This document shows, piece by piece, positions 15,423 to 22,846 of a stretch of DNA of 31,076 nt (its first letter is position 1; the number at the start of each line of letters is the position of its first letter). The DNA is from Thauera sp. UBA6194 (GTDB taxonomy: Bacteria > Pseudomonadota > Gammaproteobacteria > Burkholderiales > Rhodocyclaceae), in assembly GCA_002422685.1 (NCBI GenBank), contig DITC01000021.1:1-31076 (forward strand). The letters run 5' to 3'. The translations under genes were made by a program, and so were the position numbers. The notes under the pieces were generated by a model. That model saw nothing but the letters and a program-made list of their open reading frames with translations, ran no database searches and was not told where the DNA came from.

Positions 15423-16190
15423 ATGCTCCAGCACATCCAGCCGCGTCAGGACAACAGCGCACGCAAATCGCGCCACCTGCACGTCGGCCTCGCCACCTGC
15501 GAGACCGAGATCCTCGAAGCCCAGAAACTGCGCTACCGTGTCTTCGCTGAAGAGATGGGCGCACGCCTCTCGAGCCGCACGCCGGGCGTCGATCGCGACA
15601 TCTACGACCCCTTCTGCGAGCACCTCATCGTGCGCGACGAGGCCGCCGGCCGCATCGTAGGCACCTACCGCATCCTCTCGCCGTCGGCCGCGCGTCGTGT
15701 CGGTGGCTACTACGCCGAGAACGAGTTCGACCTCACCCGCCTGCAACACCTGCGCGGCCGGCTGGTCGAGATCGGCCGTTCCTGCATCGACGCCGACTAT
15801 CGCAGCGGCGCGGTGATCGCCCTGCTGTGGTCGGGGCTGGCGCGCTACCTGCTGGAAAACGGCTACGACTACCTCATCGGCTGCGCCTCGGTGGGCATGA
15901 GCGACGGCGGCCACCGTGCAGCCAGTCTGTATAATCGCCTGCGCGAAACGCACCAGGCGCCGCTCGAATACCACGTCTTCCCGCGCAACGCCCTGCCCCT
16001 GGACAAGCTGCGCAGCGACCAGCCCGTCGAGCCGCCGCCACTGATCAAGGGCTATCTGCGCGCAGGCGCGTGGATCTGCGGCGCCCCGGCCTGGGACCCC
16101 GACTTCAACACCGCGGACCTGCCCATCCTGTTGCCGGTCAGCCGGATCGACGAGCGCTACGCCCGCCACTTCATGGGACGCAAGGACTGA
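15423..16190 (+). CDS. olsB: GNAT-fold acyltransferase, OlsB-like
   Basis: 255 residues. The family block reads EILEAQKLRYRVFAEEMGA, then DPFCEHLIVRDEAAGRIVGTYRIL, then EIGRSCIDADYRSGAVIALLWSGLARYL, matching the hemolysin-like GNAT proteins that include OlsB, L-ornithine N-alpha-acyltransferase. OlsB uses acyl-ACP to N-acylate ornithine, giving lyso-ornithine lipid. The next gene encodes a PlsC-type O-acyltransferase, the OlsA step, which supports the call. Ornithine specificity is inferred from family and neighbour, not seen. AGGACGG lies about 10 bases before the ATG. Confidence 0.82.
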   Translation: MLQHIQPRQDNSARKSRHLHVGLATCETEILEAQKLRYRVFAEEMGARLSSRTPGVDRDIYDPFCEHLIVRDEAAGRIVGTYRILSPSAARRVGGYYAENEFDLTRLQHLRGRLVEIGRSCIDADYRSGAVIALLWSGLARYLLENGYDYLIGCASVGMSDGGHRAASLYNRLRETHQAPLEYHVFPRNALPLDKLRSDQPVEPPPLIKGYLRAGAWICGAPAWDPDFNTADLPILLPVSRIDERYARHFMGRKD

Positions 16191-16222
16191 AGAACCCGAC
16201 CAAGACCCCGCTCGAGCCCGAG

Positions 16223-17101
16223 ATGAGCACGCGCGCGCTGCTTCGCGGCGCCCCGCCGCCGGACGCCGCCTCAGCCGAGCGCGCAGCCCCCGCGCCGCGC
16301 CTGCTGCGTGTGTGGCGCTACCTGCGCCTGGCGCTCCATCTTGCCGAGGGCGTGGCCACCATCGCCCTGCTCCACCGCTTCTCCAGCCGCACGCGCCGGG
16401 AGGCGATGCGGCGCAGCTGGTCGGCGCGCCTGCTGCGCGTGCTCGGCATCCAACTCGAGCAGCGCGGCGAAACGGTCGCGCCCGGCTGCATGCTGGTCGC
16501 CAACCATGTCTCGTGGGTGGACATCTTCGTCATCAACGCGCTCGCCCCCGCAGCCTTCGTCTCCAAGGCCGAGGTGCGCGACTGGCCGGTGATCGGCTGG
16601 CTCGCGGCACGAAACAACACGATCTTCCTGCGCCGCGGCAGCCGCGGTCACGCGCGCATCATCAATGAAGAAACCGCGGCCCTGCTCGATGCCGGGCGCA
16701 ACGTGGCGATCTTTCCCGAGGGCACGACCAGCGACGGTTGCAGCGTGCTGCATTTTCATGCGGCCTTGCTGCAGCCGGCAATCGCCTGCGGCCACCCGCT
16801 GCAGACGCTCGCGCTGCAGTACCGCAGCGCGGACGATCGCTTCAGCCGCGCTGCGGCCTACGATGGCGATCTCAGCCTCGGACAATGTCTGGCGAACATC
16901 GTCGCCGAACGCAGCATCGTCGCCCGCGTCACCGTGGCAGCGCCCTTGGCCACCACCGACGGTCTCGATCGGCGCGCCCTGGCCGCCCGCGCGCGCGCGC
17001 AGATCGCCGCCGCGATCGGCGCGCCGCTACCCGAGCGGGCCCCATCCGGCCTCAGCCCGGCACCTGAAACACCGCCCCGTCCTCGATGCGCAGCGCGGTG
17101 A
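16223..17101 (+). CDS. olsA: PlsC-type 1-acyl-glycerol-3-phosphate / lyso-ornithine lipid acyltransferase
   Basis: 292 residues. A hydrophobic N-terminal segment (about 34-52) anchors it to the membrane. The acyltransferase motif HX4D is at H95-D100 (NHVSWVD), and block III FPEGTTS is at 164-170; the block KAEVRDWPVIGWLA and the FLRRGSR stretch are also family-typical. Next to the OlsB-like gene it fits OlsA, which adds the second acyl chain to ornithine lipid; a general PlsC role is the alternative. Its Pro-rich last 16 residues are encoded in DNA that overlaps the apaH 3' end by 50 bases on the other strand. Confidence 0.85.
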   Translation: MSTRALLRGAPPPDAASAERAAPAPRLLRVWRYLRLALHLAEGVATIALLHRFSSRTRREAMRRSWSARLLRVLGIQLEQRGETVAPGCMLVANHVSWVDIFVINALAPAAFVSKAEVRDWPVIGWLAARNNTIFLRRGSRGHARIINEETAALLDAGRNVAIFPEGTTSDGCSVLHFHAALLQPAIACGHPLQTLALQYRSADDRFSRAAAYDGDLSLGQCLANIVAERSIVARVTVAAPLATTDGLDRRALAARARAQIAAAIGAPLPERAPSGLSPAPETPPRPRCAAR

Positions 17102-17849
17102 GCTTGCCGCCCCACACGCACCCGGAGTCGAGCGCGATCAGGCCCGGCTCGCGGTAAAAACCCAGCGCCGACCAGTGCCCGCACACGATCGTGTGCGTCA
17201 GGCTCGCCCGCTCGGGCACGCTGAACCAGGGCATCATCCCCGGCGGCGCCTTGTGCGGACCGCCCTTGGCGCGCAGGTCCATGCGCCCGTCCGCCGAACA
17301 GAAGCGCAGCCGGGTCAGCGCGTTGACGATCACGCGCAGCCGGTCCCAGCCCTTGAGGCCGTCCGACCAGCGCTCGGGCCGATTGCCCACCAGATTGAGC
17401 AGGAACTCGCGCGCGCGCGCGCCCGCCAGCGCGGCGCTGACCTCGGCCGCCAGCGCCTGCGCACGCGTAACCGTCCAGCCCGGCAGCAGGCCGGCATGCA
17501 CGAGGACGTAGTCGCCGTGCACCTCCAGCAGGGGCAGGCAGGACACCCAGTCGATGAGCTCCTCCCGGTCGTGCGCCTCGAGCACCTGAAACAGCGTGTC
17601 GTCACCCACCCGCCGCTTCAGGCCCGCGTCGACCATGAGCAGGTAGAGGTCGTGGTTGCCGAGCACGATACTGGCCGCATCGCCCAGATCGCGCAGAAAG
17701 CGCAGCACCCGCAGCGACTCCGGCCCGCGATTCACCAGGTCGCCCACGATCCACAGCCGGTCCACGCCCGGGTCGAAGCCGATCTTGTCGAGCATGCGCG
17801 CGAGCGGCGCGAAGCAGCCCTGGATGTCTCCGATTGCGTACGTTGCCAT
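17052..17849 (-). CDS. apaH: Symmetrical bis(5'-nucleosyl)-tetraphosphatase ApaH
   Basis: 265 residues. Metallophosphatase motifs are in order: GDIQGC (7-12), GDLVNRG (36-42), GNHD (64-67), then LVHAGLLPGW and CGHWSALG. ApaH splits Ap4A into two ADP and also removes Np4 caps from RNA. Start at 17849 (MATYAIGDIQGC) because the family begins there and AGGA lies five or six bases upstream; the longer frame adds an unrelated 11 residues. The last 50 bases overlap the end of the convergent acyltransferase gene. Confidence 0.97.
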   Translation of the reverse strand: MATYAIGDIQGCFAPLARMLDKIGFDPGVDRLWIVGDLVNRGPESLRVLRFLRDLGDAASIVLGNHDLYLLMVDAGLKRRVGDDTLFQVLEAHDREELIDWVSCLPLLEVHGDYVLVHAGLLPGWTVTRAQALAAEVSAALAGARAREFLLNLVGNRPERWSDGLKGWDRLRVIVNALTRLRFCSADGRMDLRAKGGPHKAPPGMMPWFSVPERASLTHTIVCGHWSALGFYREPGLIALDSGCVWGGKLTALRIEDGAVFQVPG

Positions 17850-17894
17850 CGATTCCTGACGTGTCCGGCGCAACACCGGCACGCATCATGTGTT

Positions 17895-17934
17895 GTGTTC
17901 CGGGCCTGGGCGGCCGGCGGCGGGCTGGGAACAC
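17895..17934. repeat. Inverted repeat between apaH and the epimerase gene
   Basis: GTGTTCC (17895-17901) and GGAACAC (17928-17934) are perfect inverted repeats around a GC-rich 26-base centre. On the minus strand it lies after the epimerase stop (17963) and before apaH, so it could be a stem-loop ending or modulating read-through. There is no U tract, so it is not a classical terminator. Confidence 0.35.
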
Positions 17935-17962
17935 CGCACCCCCGCCACACCCCGCCAGCCGC

Positions 17963-18970
17963 TCAGACCCGGTAATACTCCCGATACCACGCCACGAAAC
18001 GCCCCACCCCGTCGCGCACGCTGGTCGCCGGCGCAAAGCCCGTCCACGCATTGAGCGCGGCGGTATCGGCATAGGTCGCCGGCACGTCGCCATCCTGCAG
18101 CGGCAGGAAGTTCTTCTCGGCCTCGGTGCCGAGCGCATCCTCGATCGCGGCGATGAACTCCATGAGTTCGACCGGATCGTGGTTGCCGATATTGAACACG
18201 CGATAAGGGACGTTGCCGGTGCCCGGGTCGGGCTGCATCGGGTCGAAACCCGGGTCCGCCTCCGCGACGTGGTCGAGCGTGCGGATCACGCCTTCGACGA
18301 TGTCGTCCACGTAAGTGAAGTCGCGCTTCATACGGCCGTGGTTGAACACATCGATCGGCCGCCCTTCGAGGATGGCCTTGGTGAACAGGAACAGCGCCAT
18401 GTCCGGGCGCCCCCACGGGCCATACACGGTGAAGAAACGCAGCCCGGTCGTGGGCAGGCCATAGAGGTGGCTGTAGGTGTGGGCCATCAGCTCGTTGGCT
18501 TTCTTGGTCGCGGCGTAGATGCTGACCGGATGGTCGACGCTGTCGCGCTCGGAGAAGGGCATCTTCGTGTTGCCGCCGTACACGCTCGAGCTCGACGCAT
18601 ACACCAGGTGCTCCACCTTCGCATGCCGGCAGCCTTCGAGGATGTTCATGAAGCCGACGAGGTTGCTGTCGATGTAGGCGTGCGGGTTCTGCAGCGAGTA
18701 GCGCACGCCGGCCTGCGCGGCGAGATGGATCACGCGATCGAAGCGCTCGGCGGCGAACAGCGCCTCCATGCCGGCGCGATCGGCCACGTCCAGTTTCACG
18801 AAGCGGAAGCGCGCGTGCGGCGTCAGGCGCGCGAGGCGCGCTTCCTTGAGTGTGGGGTCGTAGTAGTCGTTGAGGTTGTCGAGGCCGACGACTTCGTCGC
18901 CGCGGGCAAGCAGGCGCAGGGACGTGTGCATGCCGATGAATCCGGCGGCACCGGTGACTAGTATCTTCAT
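17963..18970 (-). CDS. NAD-dependent nucleotide-sugar epimerase, probably UDP-glucuronate 4-epimerase
   Basis: 335 residues, extended short-chain dehydrogenase fold. NAD loop GAAGFIG (7-13), catalytic serine block YASSSSVYG (124-132) and Y152-x-x-x-K156 (YAATK). The stretches HLAAQAGVRYSLQNPHAY and RFFTVYGPWGRPDMAL are those of UDP-glucuronate 4-epimerases rather than GalE. The product, UDP-galacturonate, feeds surface polysaccharides; the divergent waaA gene fits an envelope role. Substrate is inferred from these blocks. A GATAAT (19025-19020) could be the -10. Confidence 0.9.
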   Translation of the reverse strand: MKILVTGAAGFIGMHTSLRLLARGDEVVGLDNLNDYYDPTLKEARLARLTPHARFRFVKLDVADRAGMEALFAAERFDRVIHLAAQAGVRYSLQNPHAYIDSNLVGFMNILEGCRHAKVEHLVYASSSSVYGGNTKMPFSERDSVDHPVSIYAATKKANELMAHTYSHLYGLPTTGLRFFTVYGPWGRPDMALFLFTKAILEGRPIDVFNHGRMKRDFTYVDDIVEGVIRTLDHVAEADPGFDPMQPDPGTGNVPYRVFNIGNHDPVELMEFIAAIEDALGTEAEKNFLPLQDGDVPATYADTAALNAWTGFAPATSVRDGVGRFVAWYREYYRV

Positions 18971-19019
18971 GGAAATGGGCAGCTCGCGGAGGGTGTCGAA
19001 GCAGGAAATATCGAAGCGG

Positions 19020-19025
19020 ATTATC
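19020..19025 (-). promoter_or_regulatory. Candidate -10 of the epimerase gene
   Basis: GATAAT on the minus strand, about 50 bases before the ATG. A hairpin-forming GCAGGC / GCCTGC pair lies just upstream (about 19046-19065). No clear -35. Confidence 0.3.
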
Positions 19026-19109
19026 GCATGCGTGCATCCTGCAGGCGTATTACAGCCTGCACCAGCCTCGCAGGCCGCACGCGCGAAGGCGCCAGCGCCC
19101 GTCCTTGCT

Positions 19110-19115
19110 TATACT
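19110..19115 (+). promoter_or_regulatory. Candidate -10 of waaA
   Basis: TATACT in the plus strand, 28 bases before the waaA ATG, with no good -35 at normal spacing. Confidence 0.35.
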
Positions 19116-19143
19116 TGCGCTCGTTGCGCCTTGCCCCGACCCG

Positions 19144-20409
19144 ATGCTCACGCGCCTGCCCTACACCCTGCTGTGGATCTTCGCCCTGCCCCTCGTGCTC
19201 CTGCGCCTGGCCTGGCGCGCGCGCCGGCAGCCGGACTACCTGAAGCACGTCGCCGAGCGTTTCGGGCGCTACCGCGTGCGCGCGCCGATGGCGGTGATCT
19301 GGGTCCATGCGGTGTCGGTGGGCGAGACGCGCGCAGCCGAGCCGCTGGTGCGTGCGCTGCTCGAACAGTGGCCCGAGCACAGCGTACTGCTCACCCACAT
19401 GACACCAACCGGCCGCGAGACCGGGCGCAACCTGTTCAGACACGAGCCGCGCGTGCTGAGCGCCTACCTGCCCTACGACATCGGCTGCCTCGCGCATGCC
19501 TTCCTGCGCCACTTCCGGCCGGTGTTCGGGGTGGTGATGGAGACCGAGCTGTGGCCCAACCTGCTCGCCGCCTGCCGCCTGCGCCGCGTTCCGGTGATGC
19601 TCGCGAACGGACGGCTGTCCGCGCGCTCGGCGCGCCGCTACGCGCGCCTGCCCGCGCTGACCGGGCTCACGCTCAAGGCGCTCACCGCGATCGGCGCGCA
19701 GACAGCCGCCGATGCCGCACGCCTGAGCCAGCTCGGCGCGCGCCGCGTCACCGTCACCGGCAACATCAAGTTCGACATCACGCCGCCGGCTGCCCTGCTA
19801 CAGCTCGGACAGACGCTGCGCGCGCGCGCCGGCGCGCGCCCGATCGTGCTCGCGGCCAGCACCCGCGAAGGCGAGGAGGCCTTGCTGCTCGAGGCGTTCA
19901 CACGCCACGCGCCCGTCGACGCCCTGCTCCTGCTCGTCCCCCGCCATCCGCAGCGCTTCGACGAAGTGGCCGCGCTCGCGCACGGCCTCGGGCTGCAGCG
20001 GCGCAGCGCCGACGAGACGGTGCGCGCCGATACCCGGGTGCTGCTCGGTGACTCGATGGGAGAGATGTTCGCTTACCACGCTGCGGCGGACGTCGCGCTC
20101 ATCGGCGGCAGCTGGCTACCCTTCGGCGGGCAGAACCTGATCGAAGCCTGCGCGGTCGGCACGCCGGTGGTGGTGGGACCACACACCTACAATTTTCAGG
20201 CCGTGGCCGAAGACGCGGTGCGCGCAGGCGCTGCGCTGCGCGCGGTGGATGCCGACGAAGGCATGCGCCTGGCGGCGCAGTTGCTGGCTGATCGCGCGCG
20301 GCACGAAACCATGTCAGCCGCCGGTCGCAGCTTCGCGACCGCGCATCAGGGCGCCACTGCGCGCACCGTGGACATCCTGCGCAACATTCACACCGCGACG
20401 AAGAGCTGA
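19144..20409 (+). CDS. waaA: 3-deoxy-D-manno-octulosonic acid (Kdo) transferase WaaA
   Basis: 421 residues. N-terminal membrane segment (about 5-24) followed by a basic patch, as in WaaA. The proposed general base is E61 in HAVSVGE; next come LLTHMTPTGRETG, METELWPNL, LANGRLSARSARRY, the GNIKFD hinge and the C-terminal donor-site blocks SMGEMFAYHAAADVALIGGS and GGQNLIEACAVGTPVVVGPHTYNF. WaaA adds Kdo to lipid IVA at the inner membrane. The ATG at 19144 gives the standard N-terminus although no Shine-Dalgarno is seen. It converges on tolC. Confidence 0.97.
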   Translation: MLTRLPYTLLWIFALPLVLLRLAWRARRQPDYLKHVAERFGRYRVRAPMAVIWVHAVSVGETRAAEPLVRALLEQWPEHSVLLTHMTPTGRETGRNLFRHEPRVLSAYLPYDIGCLAHAFLRHFRPVFGVVMETELWPNLLAACRLRRVPVMLANGRLSARSARRYARLPALTGLTLKALTAIGAQTAADAARLSQLGARRVTVTGNIKFDITPPAALLQLGQTLRARAGARPIVLAASTREGEEALLLEAFTRHAPVDALLLLVPRHPQRFDEVAALAHGLGLQRRSADETVRADTRVLLGDSMGEMFAYHAAADVALIGGSWLPFGGQNLIEACAVGTPVVVGPHTYNFQAVAEDAVRAGAALRAVDADEGMRLAAQLLADRARHETMSAAGRSFATAHQGATARTVDILRNIHTATKS

Positions 20410-20447
20410 CTGCGCCACTGGCCCGCAGCCCGTGCCACACGGCGCAG
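20410..20447. repeat. Inverted repeat between convergent waaA and tolC
   Basis: CTGCGCC (20410-20416) and GGCGCAG (20441-20447) are perfect inverted repeats, 24 bases apart, in the short gap between two convergent genes. It could be a bidirectional terminator stem, but there is no T-rich tail on either side. Confidence 0.35.
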
Positions 20448-20461
20448 GCAGAAGCTCAAGC

Positions 20462-21763
20462 TCAGGGAGTCAGCAGCGCGTTGATCGCCTGCACGTCTTC
20501 CTCGCCCAGCGTGCCGGCGGCAGCCTTGAGGCGCAGCTGCGAGAGCAGAGTGTCGTAGCGCGCACGCGAGAGTTGCTGCAGCGTGTCGGCGAGCTGGGTC
20601 TGGGCGTTGAGCACGTCGATGTTGATGCGCACCCCGACTTCGTAGCCGAGCTTGTTGGCCTCGAGCGCGGACAGCGAGGACACGCGCGCCGCCTCGAGCG
20701 CCTTGACCTGCGCCATCCCGCTGGTCACGCCCAGCCAGGACTGGCGGGCCTGCAGCGCGGCTGCGCGGCGCGCGTCCTCGAGGTCGGCATCGGCTTTCAT
20801 GCGCAGCGCGGCCGCTTCGCGCGACACTGAGGACACGCGCCCCCCGGCAAACAGCGGTACGTTGAGCTGGAGGCCGATCGTGGTCGCCTCGGAGCGATCG
20901 AAGGTGTCCTGCGGACGGTGATTGACGCCATGACTGGCGACGATATCGACCGTGGGCAAATGCCCCGCGCGCGCGCGCTCGACCTCGCGCGCGGCGATCT
21001 CGCGCGCAAGCTGCTGGGCCTGCACGCCGAAGCTGCCGGATTCGGCCGCAGTCACCCACTCGGCGATGTTCTCGGGCTGCGGACGCTGCAGCGCCACGCC
21101 TTCGCGCAGGCCGGCGAGGGGCTCGGGCTCCGTGCCGATGATCTGCGCCAGGCTCTGGCGTGCGACCTCGAGCTGGTTCTGCGCGGCGATCTCCTGCGCC
21201 GAGGCCAGATCGAAGCGCGACTGCGCCTCGTGCACGTCGGTGATGGTCACCGTGCCGACCTCGAAGCTGGTCTTCGCGAGCTCGAGCTGCTCGGCGGCGG
21301 CGGTGCGCAGCTGCGTCACCGCGGCCAGCGCATCCTGCGCGTTGAGCACGTTGAAATAGGCCTCGGCCACGCGCAGCACGAGGTCCTGACGCGCAAGGCC
21401 GAACTGCGTCTCGGCGAGCGCGGTCTGCAGTTCGCCCTGCTTGTACTGCACCCAGCTCTGCCAGTCGAACAGCGGCTGGGTGAGTTGCACACCGTAGCCG
21501 TTGCTGTTGTAGTCACTGCTGCCCCCGGGCGGGGCGGGCTTGGCGTCGGTCTCGTTCCAGGTCGTGTTCGCCGAGGCACCGATTTGCGGCAGCAGCCCGG
21601 CGCGCCCCTGCACCACCTTCTCCTGCCCGGCTTCGTACTGCGCGCGCGCAGCGGCGAACTTCGCATCGTTGGCGACCGCGTCCTGGTACACCTGCATCAG
21701 GTCGGCCGCTGCGGCACCTCCTGCGAACAGACCCGCGACAAGAACTGCCAGGACTCGCTTCAT
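20462..21763 (-). CDS. tolC: Outer-membrane efflux channel, TolC family
   Basis: 433 residues. A Sec signal MKRVLAVLVAGLFAGGAAAA is cut before ADLMQVYQDA. Two homologous halves of coiled-coil and beta segments follow: NAKFAAARAQYEAGQEK-type helices, the strand YGVQLTQPLFDWQSW in the first half and IGLQLNVPLFAGGRVSS in the second, each ending with helices rich in Ala and Gln. No lipobox, so TolC type rather than NodT type. It forms the outer-membrane duct for RND and other pumps. It is last in the row pump-pcm-rhodanese-tolC and starts 33 bases after the rhodanese gene. Confidence 0.97.
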   Translation of the reverse strand: MKRVLAVLVAGLFAGGAAAADLMQVYQDAVANDAKFAAARAQYEAGQEKVVQGRAGLLPQIGASANTTWNETDAKPAPPGGSSDYNSNGYGVQLTQPLFDWQSWVQYKQGELQTALAETQFGLARQDLVLRVAEAYFNVLNAQDALAAVTQLRTAAAEQLELAKTSFEVGTVTITDVHEAQSRFDLASAQEIAAQNQLEVARQSLAQIIGTEPEPLAGLREGVALQRPQPENIAEWVTAAESGSFGVQAQQLAREIAAREVERARAGHLPTVDIVASHGVNHRPQDTFDRSEATTIGLQLNVPLFAGGRVSSVSREAAALRMKADADLEDARRAAALQARQSWLGVTSGMAQVKALEAARVSSLSALEANKLGYEVGVRINIDVLNAQTQLADTLQQLSRARYDTLLSQLRLKAAAGTLGEEDVQAINALLTP

Positions 21764-21796
21764 CGTGCTCTTCTCCGCTGTAATGCTCGGCCGCGC

Positions 21797-22120
21797 TCAG
21801 TACTGCGGCATGTTCAGATCGACTTCGTTGGCCCAGCCGGCGACACCGCCCGACAGGTTGGCCACCCGGGAGAAGCCCTGACGCTCGAGGAACATCGCCA
21901 CCTGCCAGCTGCGCCCGCCGTGGTGGCAGATCACCACCGTCTCGCGGTCGCGATCGAGCTCCATCCAGCGCGCCGGAACGCTCCCCATCGGCATCGCCTC
22001 CGAGCCCGAGATCCGGCAGACCTCCAGCTCCCAGGGCTCGCGCACATCGAGCAGCAACGGCGCCGGCTGCCCGGCATCCTGCAGGCGATCGGCGAGTTTG
22101 CGCGGCGTGATCTGCTCCAT
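21797..22120 (-). CDS. Single-domain rhodanese-like protein
   Basis: 107 residues, one rhodanese domain: LLLDVREPWELEVCRI, then the active loop CHHGGRS with Cys65 and the closing SGGVAGWANEVD. The six-residue loop after Cys is the sulfurtransferase size. No signal peptide, so cytoplasmic. It sits seven bases after the Pcm-like gene and before tolC, an arrangement I recall from other betaproteobacteria; a functional tie to efflux is not evident. Confidence 0.94.
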   Translation of the reverse strand: MEQITPRKLADRLQDAGQPAPLLLDVREPWELEVCRISGSEAMPMGSVPARWMELDRDRETVVICHHGGRSWQVAMFLERQGFSRVANLSGGVAGWANEVDLNMPQY

Positions 22121-22127
22121 GGCGTGC

Positions 22128-22781
22128 TCAGAAGCTGAACGCGTCGGGCGTGGGCGCGTTGCGCAGCATCGGCACCACGGTCTCGAAGATGTCCTCGGTG
22201 CGGAAGCGGCCTTCAGCCTCGCAGGTGATCAGGCGGGCCTTCATGACCGGCGCCTCGCCCACGAAGGCGAACAGGCGACCGCCCACCTTGAGCTGCTCGA
22301 GCAGCGCCCGCGGCACGGCCTGCACACCCCCCGACACGACGATCACGTCGTAGGGCGCGCGCTCCGCGAACCCGATGTTGCCATCGCCCTGGATGACCAC
22401 GACATTGCCCACGCCGTTACGCTCGAGGTTGGCGCTGGCCAGCGTCACCAACTCCGGCTCGATCTCGATGCTGCGCACCCACTCGGCGCGGGCTGCCAGC
22501 AGCGCGGCGAAGTAGCCGGAGCCGGAGCCGATCTCGAGCACCGAGTCGGACTTGTTCAGGCGCAGCGCCTGCAGCACCTTGCCCTCGATGACGGGCTTGA
22601 GCATGACCTGGCCACAGCCGATCGGGATCTCGACCTCGGTGAAGGCCAGCTCGCGATGTGCGGCAGGCACGAACTCCTCGCGCTTGACCGTCATCAGGAG
22701 GTCGAGCACGTCCTGATCCAGCACCTCCCAGGGGCGGATCTGCTGCTCGACCATGTTGAAGCGCGCTTTTTCGAAATTCAT
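22128..22781 (-). CDS. Protein-L-isoaspartate O-methyltransferase-like protein
   Basis: 217 residues. The Rossmann SAM motif VLEIGSGSGY (81-90) and the surrounding order are those of Pcm. In true Pcm enzymes the active loop reads TISQP with an essential serine; here the aligned residues are VMLKP (59-63), so the serine is replaced by Leu61. It may have lost isoaspartate repair or methylate another target (inference). Start at 22781 (MNFEKARF) is preceded by GGGAG. Inverted repeats lie in the 65 bases before it. Commonly annotated pcm in related genomes. Confidence 0.85.
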   Translation of the reverse strand: MNFEKARFNMVEQQIRPWEVLDQDVLDLLMTVKREEFVPAAHRELAFTEVEIPIGCGQVMLKPVIEGKVLQALRLNKSDSVLEIGSGSGYFAALLAARAEWVRSIEIEPELVTLASANLERNGVGNVVVIQGDGNIGFAERAPYDVIVVSGGVQAVPRALLEQLKVGGRLFAFVGEAPVMKARLITCEAEGRFRTEDIFETVVPMLRNAPTPDAFSF

Positions 22782-22800
22782 CAGGAACTCCCGGCGGAAT

Positions 22801-22823
22801 ATTAGCACACGCTAATTATTAGC
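22801..22823. repeat. AT-rich inverted repeats, possible operator
   Basis: ATTAGC (22801-22806), ACAC, GCTAAT (22811-22816), T, ATTAGC (22818-22823): three alternating copies of one 6-mer in 23 bases. The right pair forms a 13-base palindrome GCTAATTATTAGC. It lies between the RND gene stop and the Pcm-like start, and the minus strand carries TAATAT and TAATTA that could act as -10 elements. A dimeric regulator site is plausible; a 6-bp stem with a four-base loop is possible on RNA. Confidence 0.5.
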
Positions 22824-22846
22824 GTTATCCATGAAGGCAAACCGCG

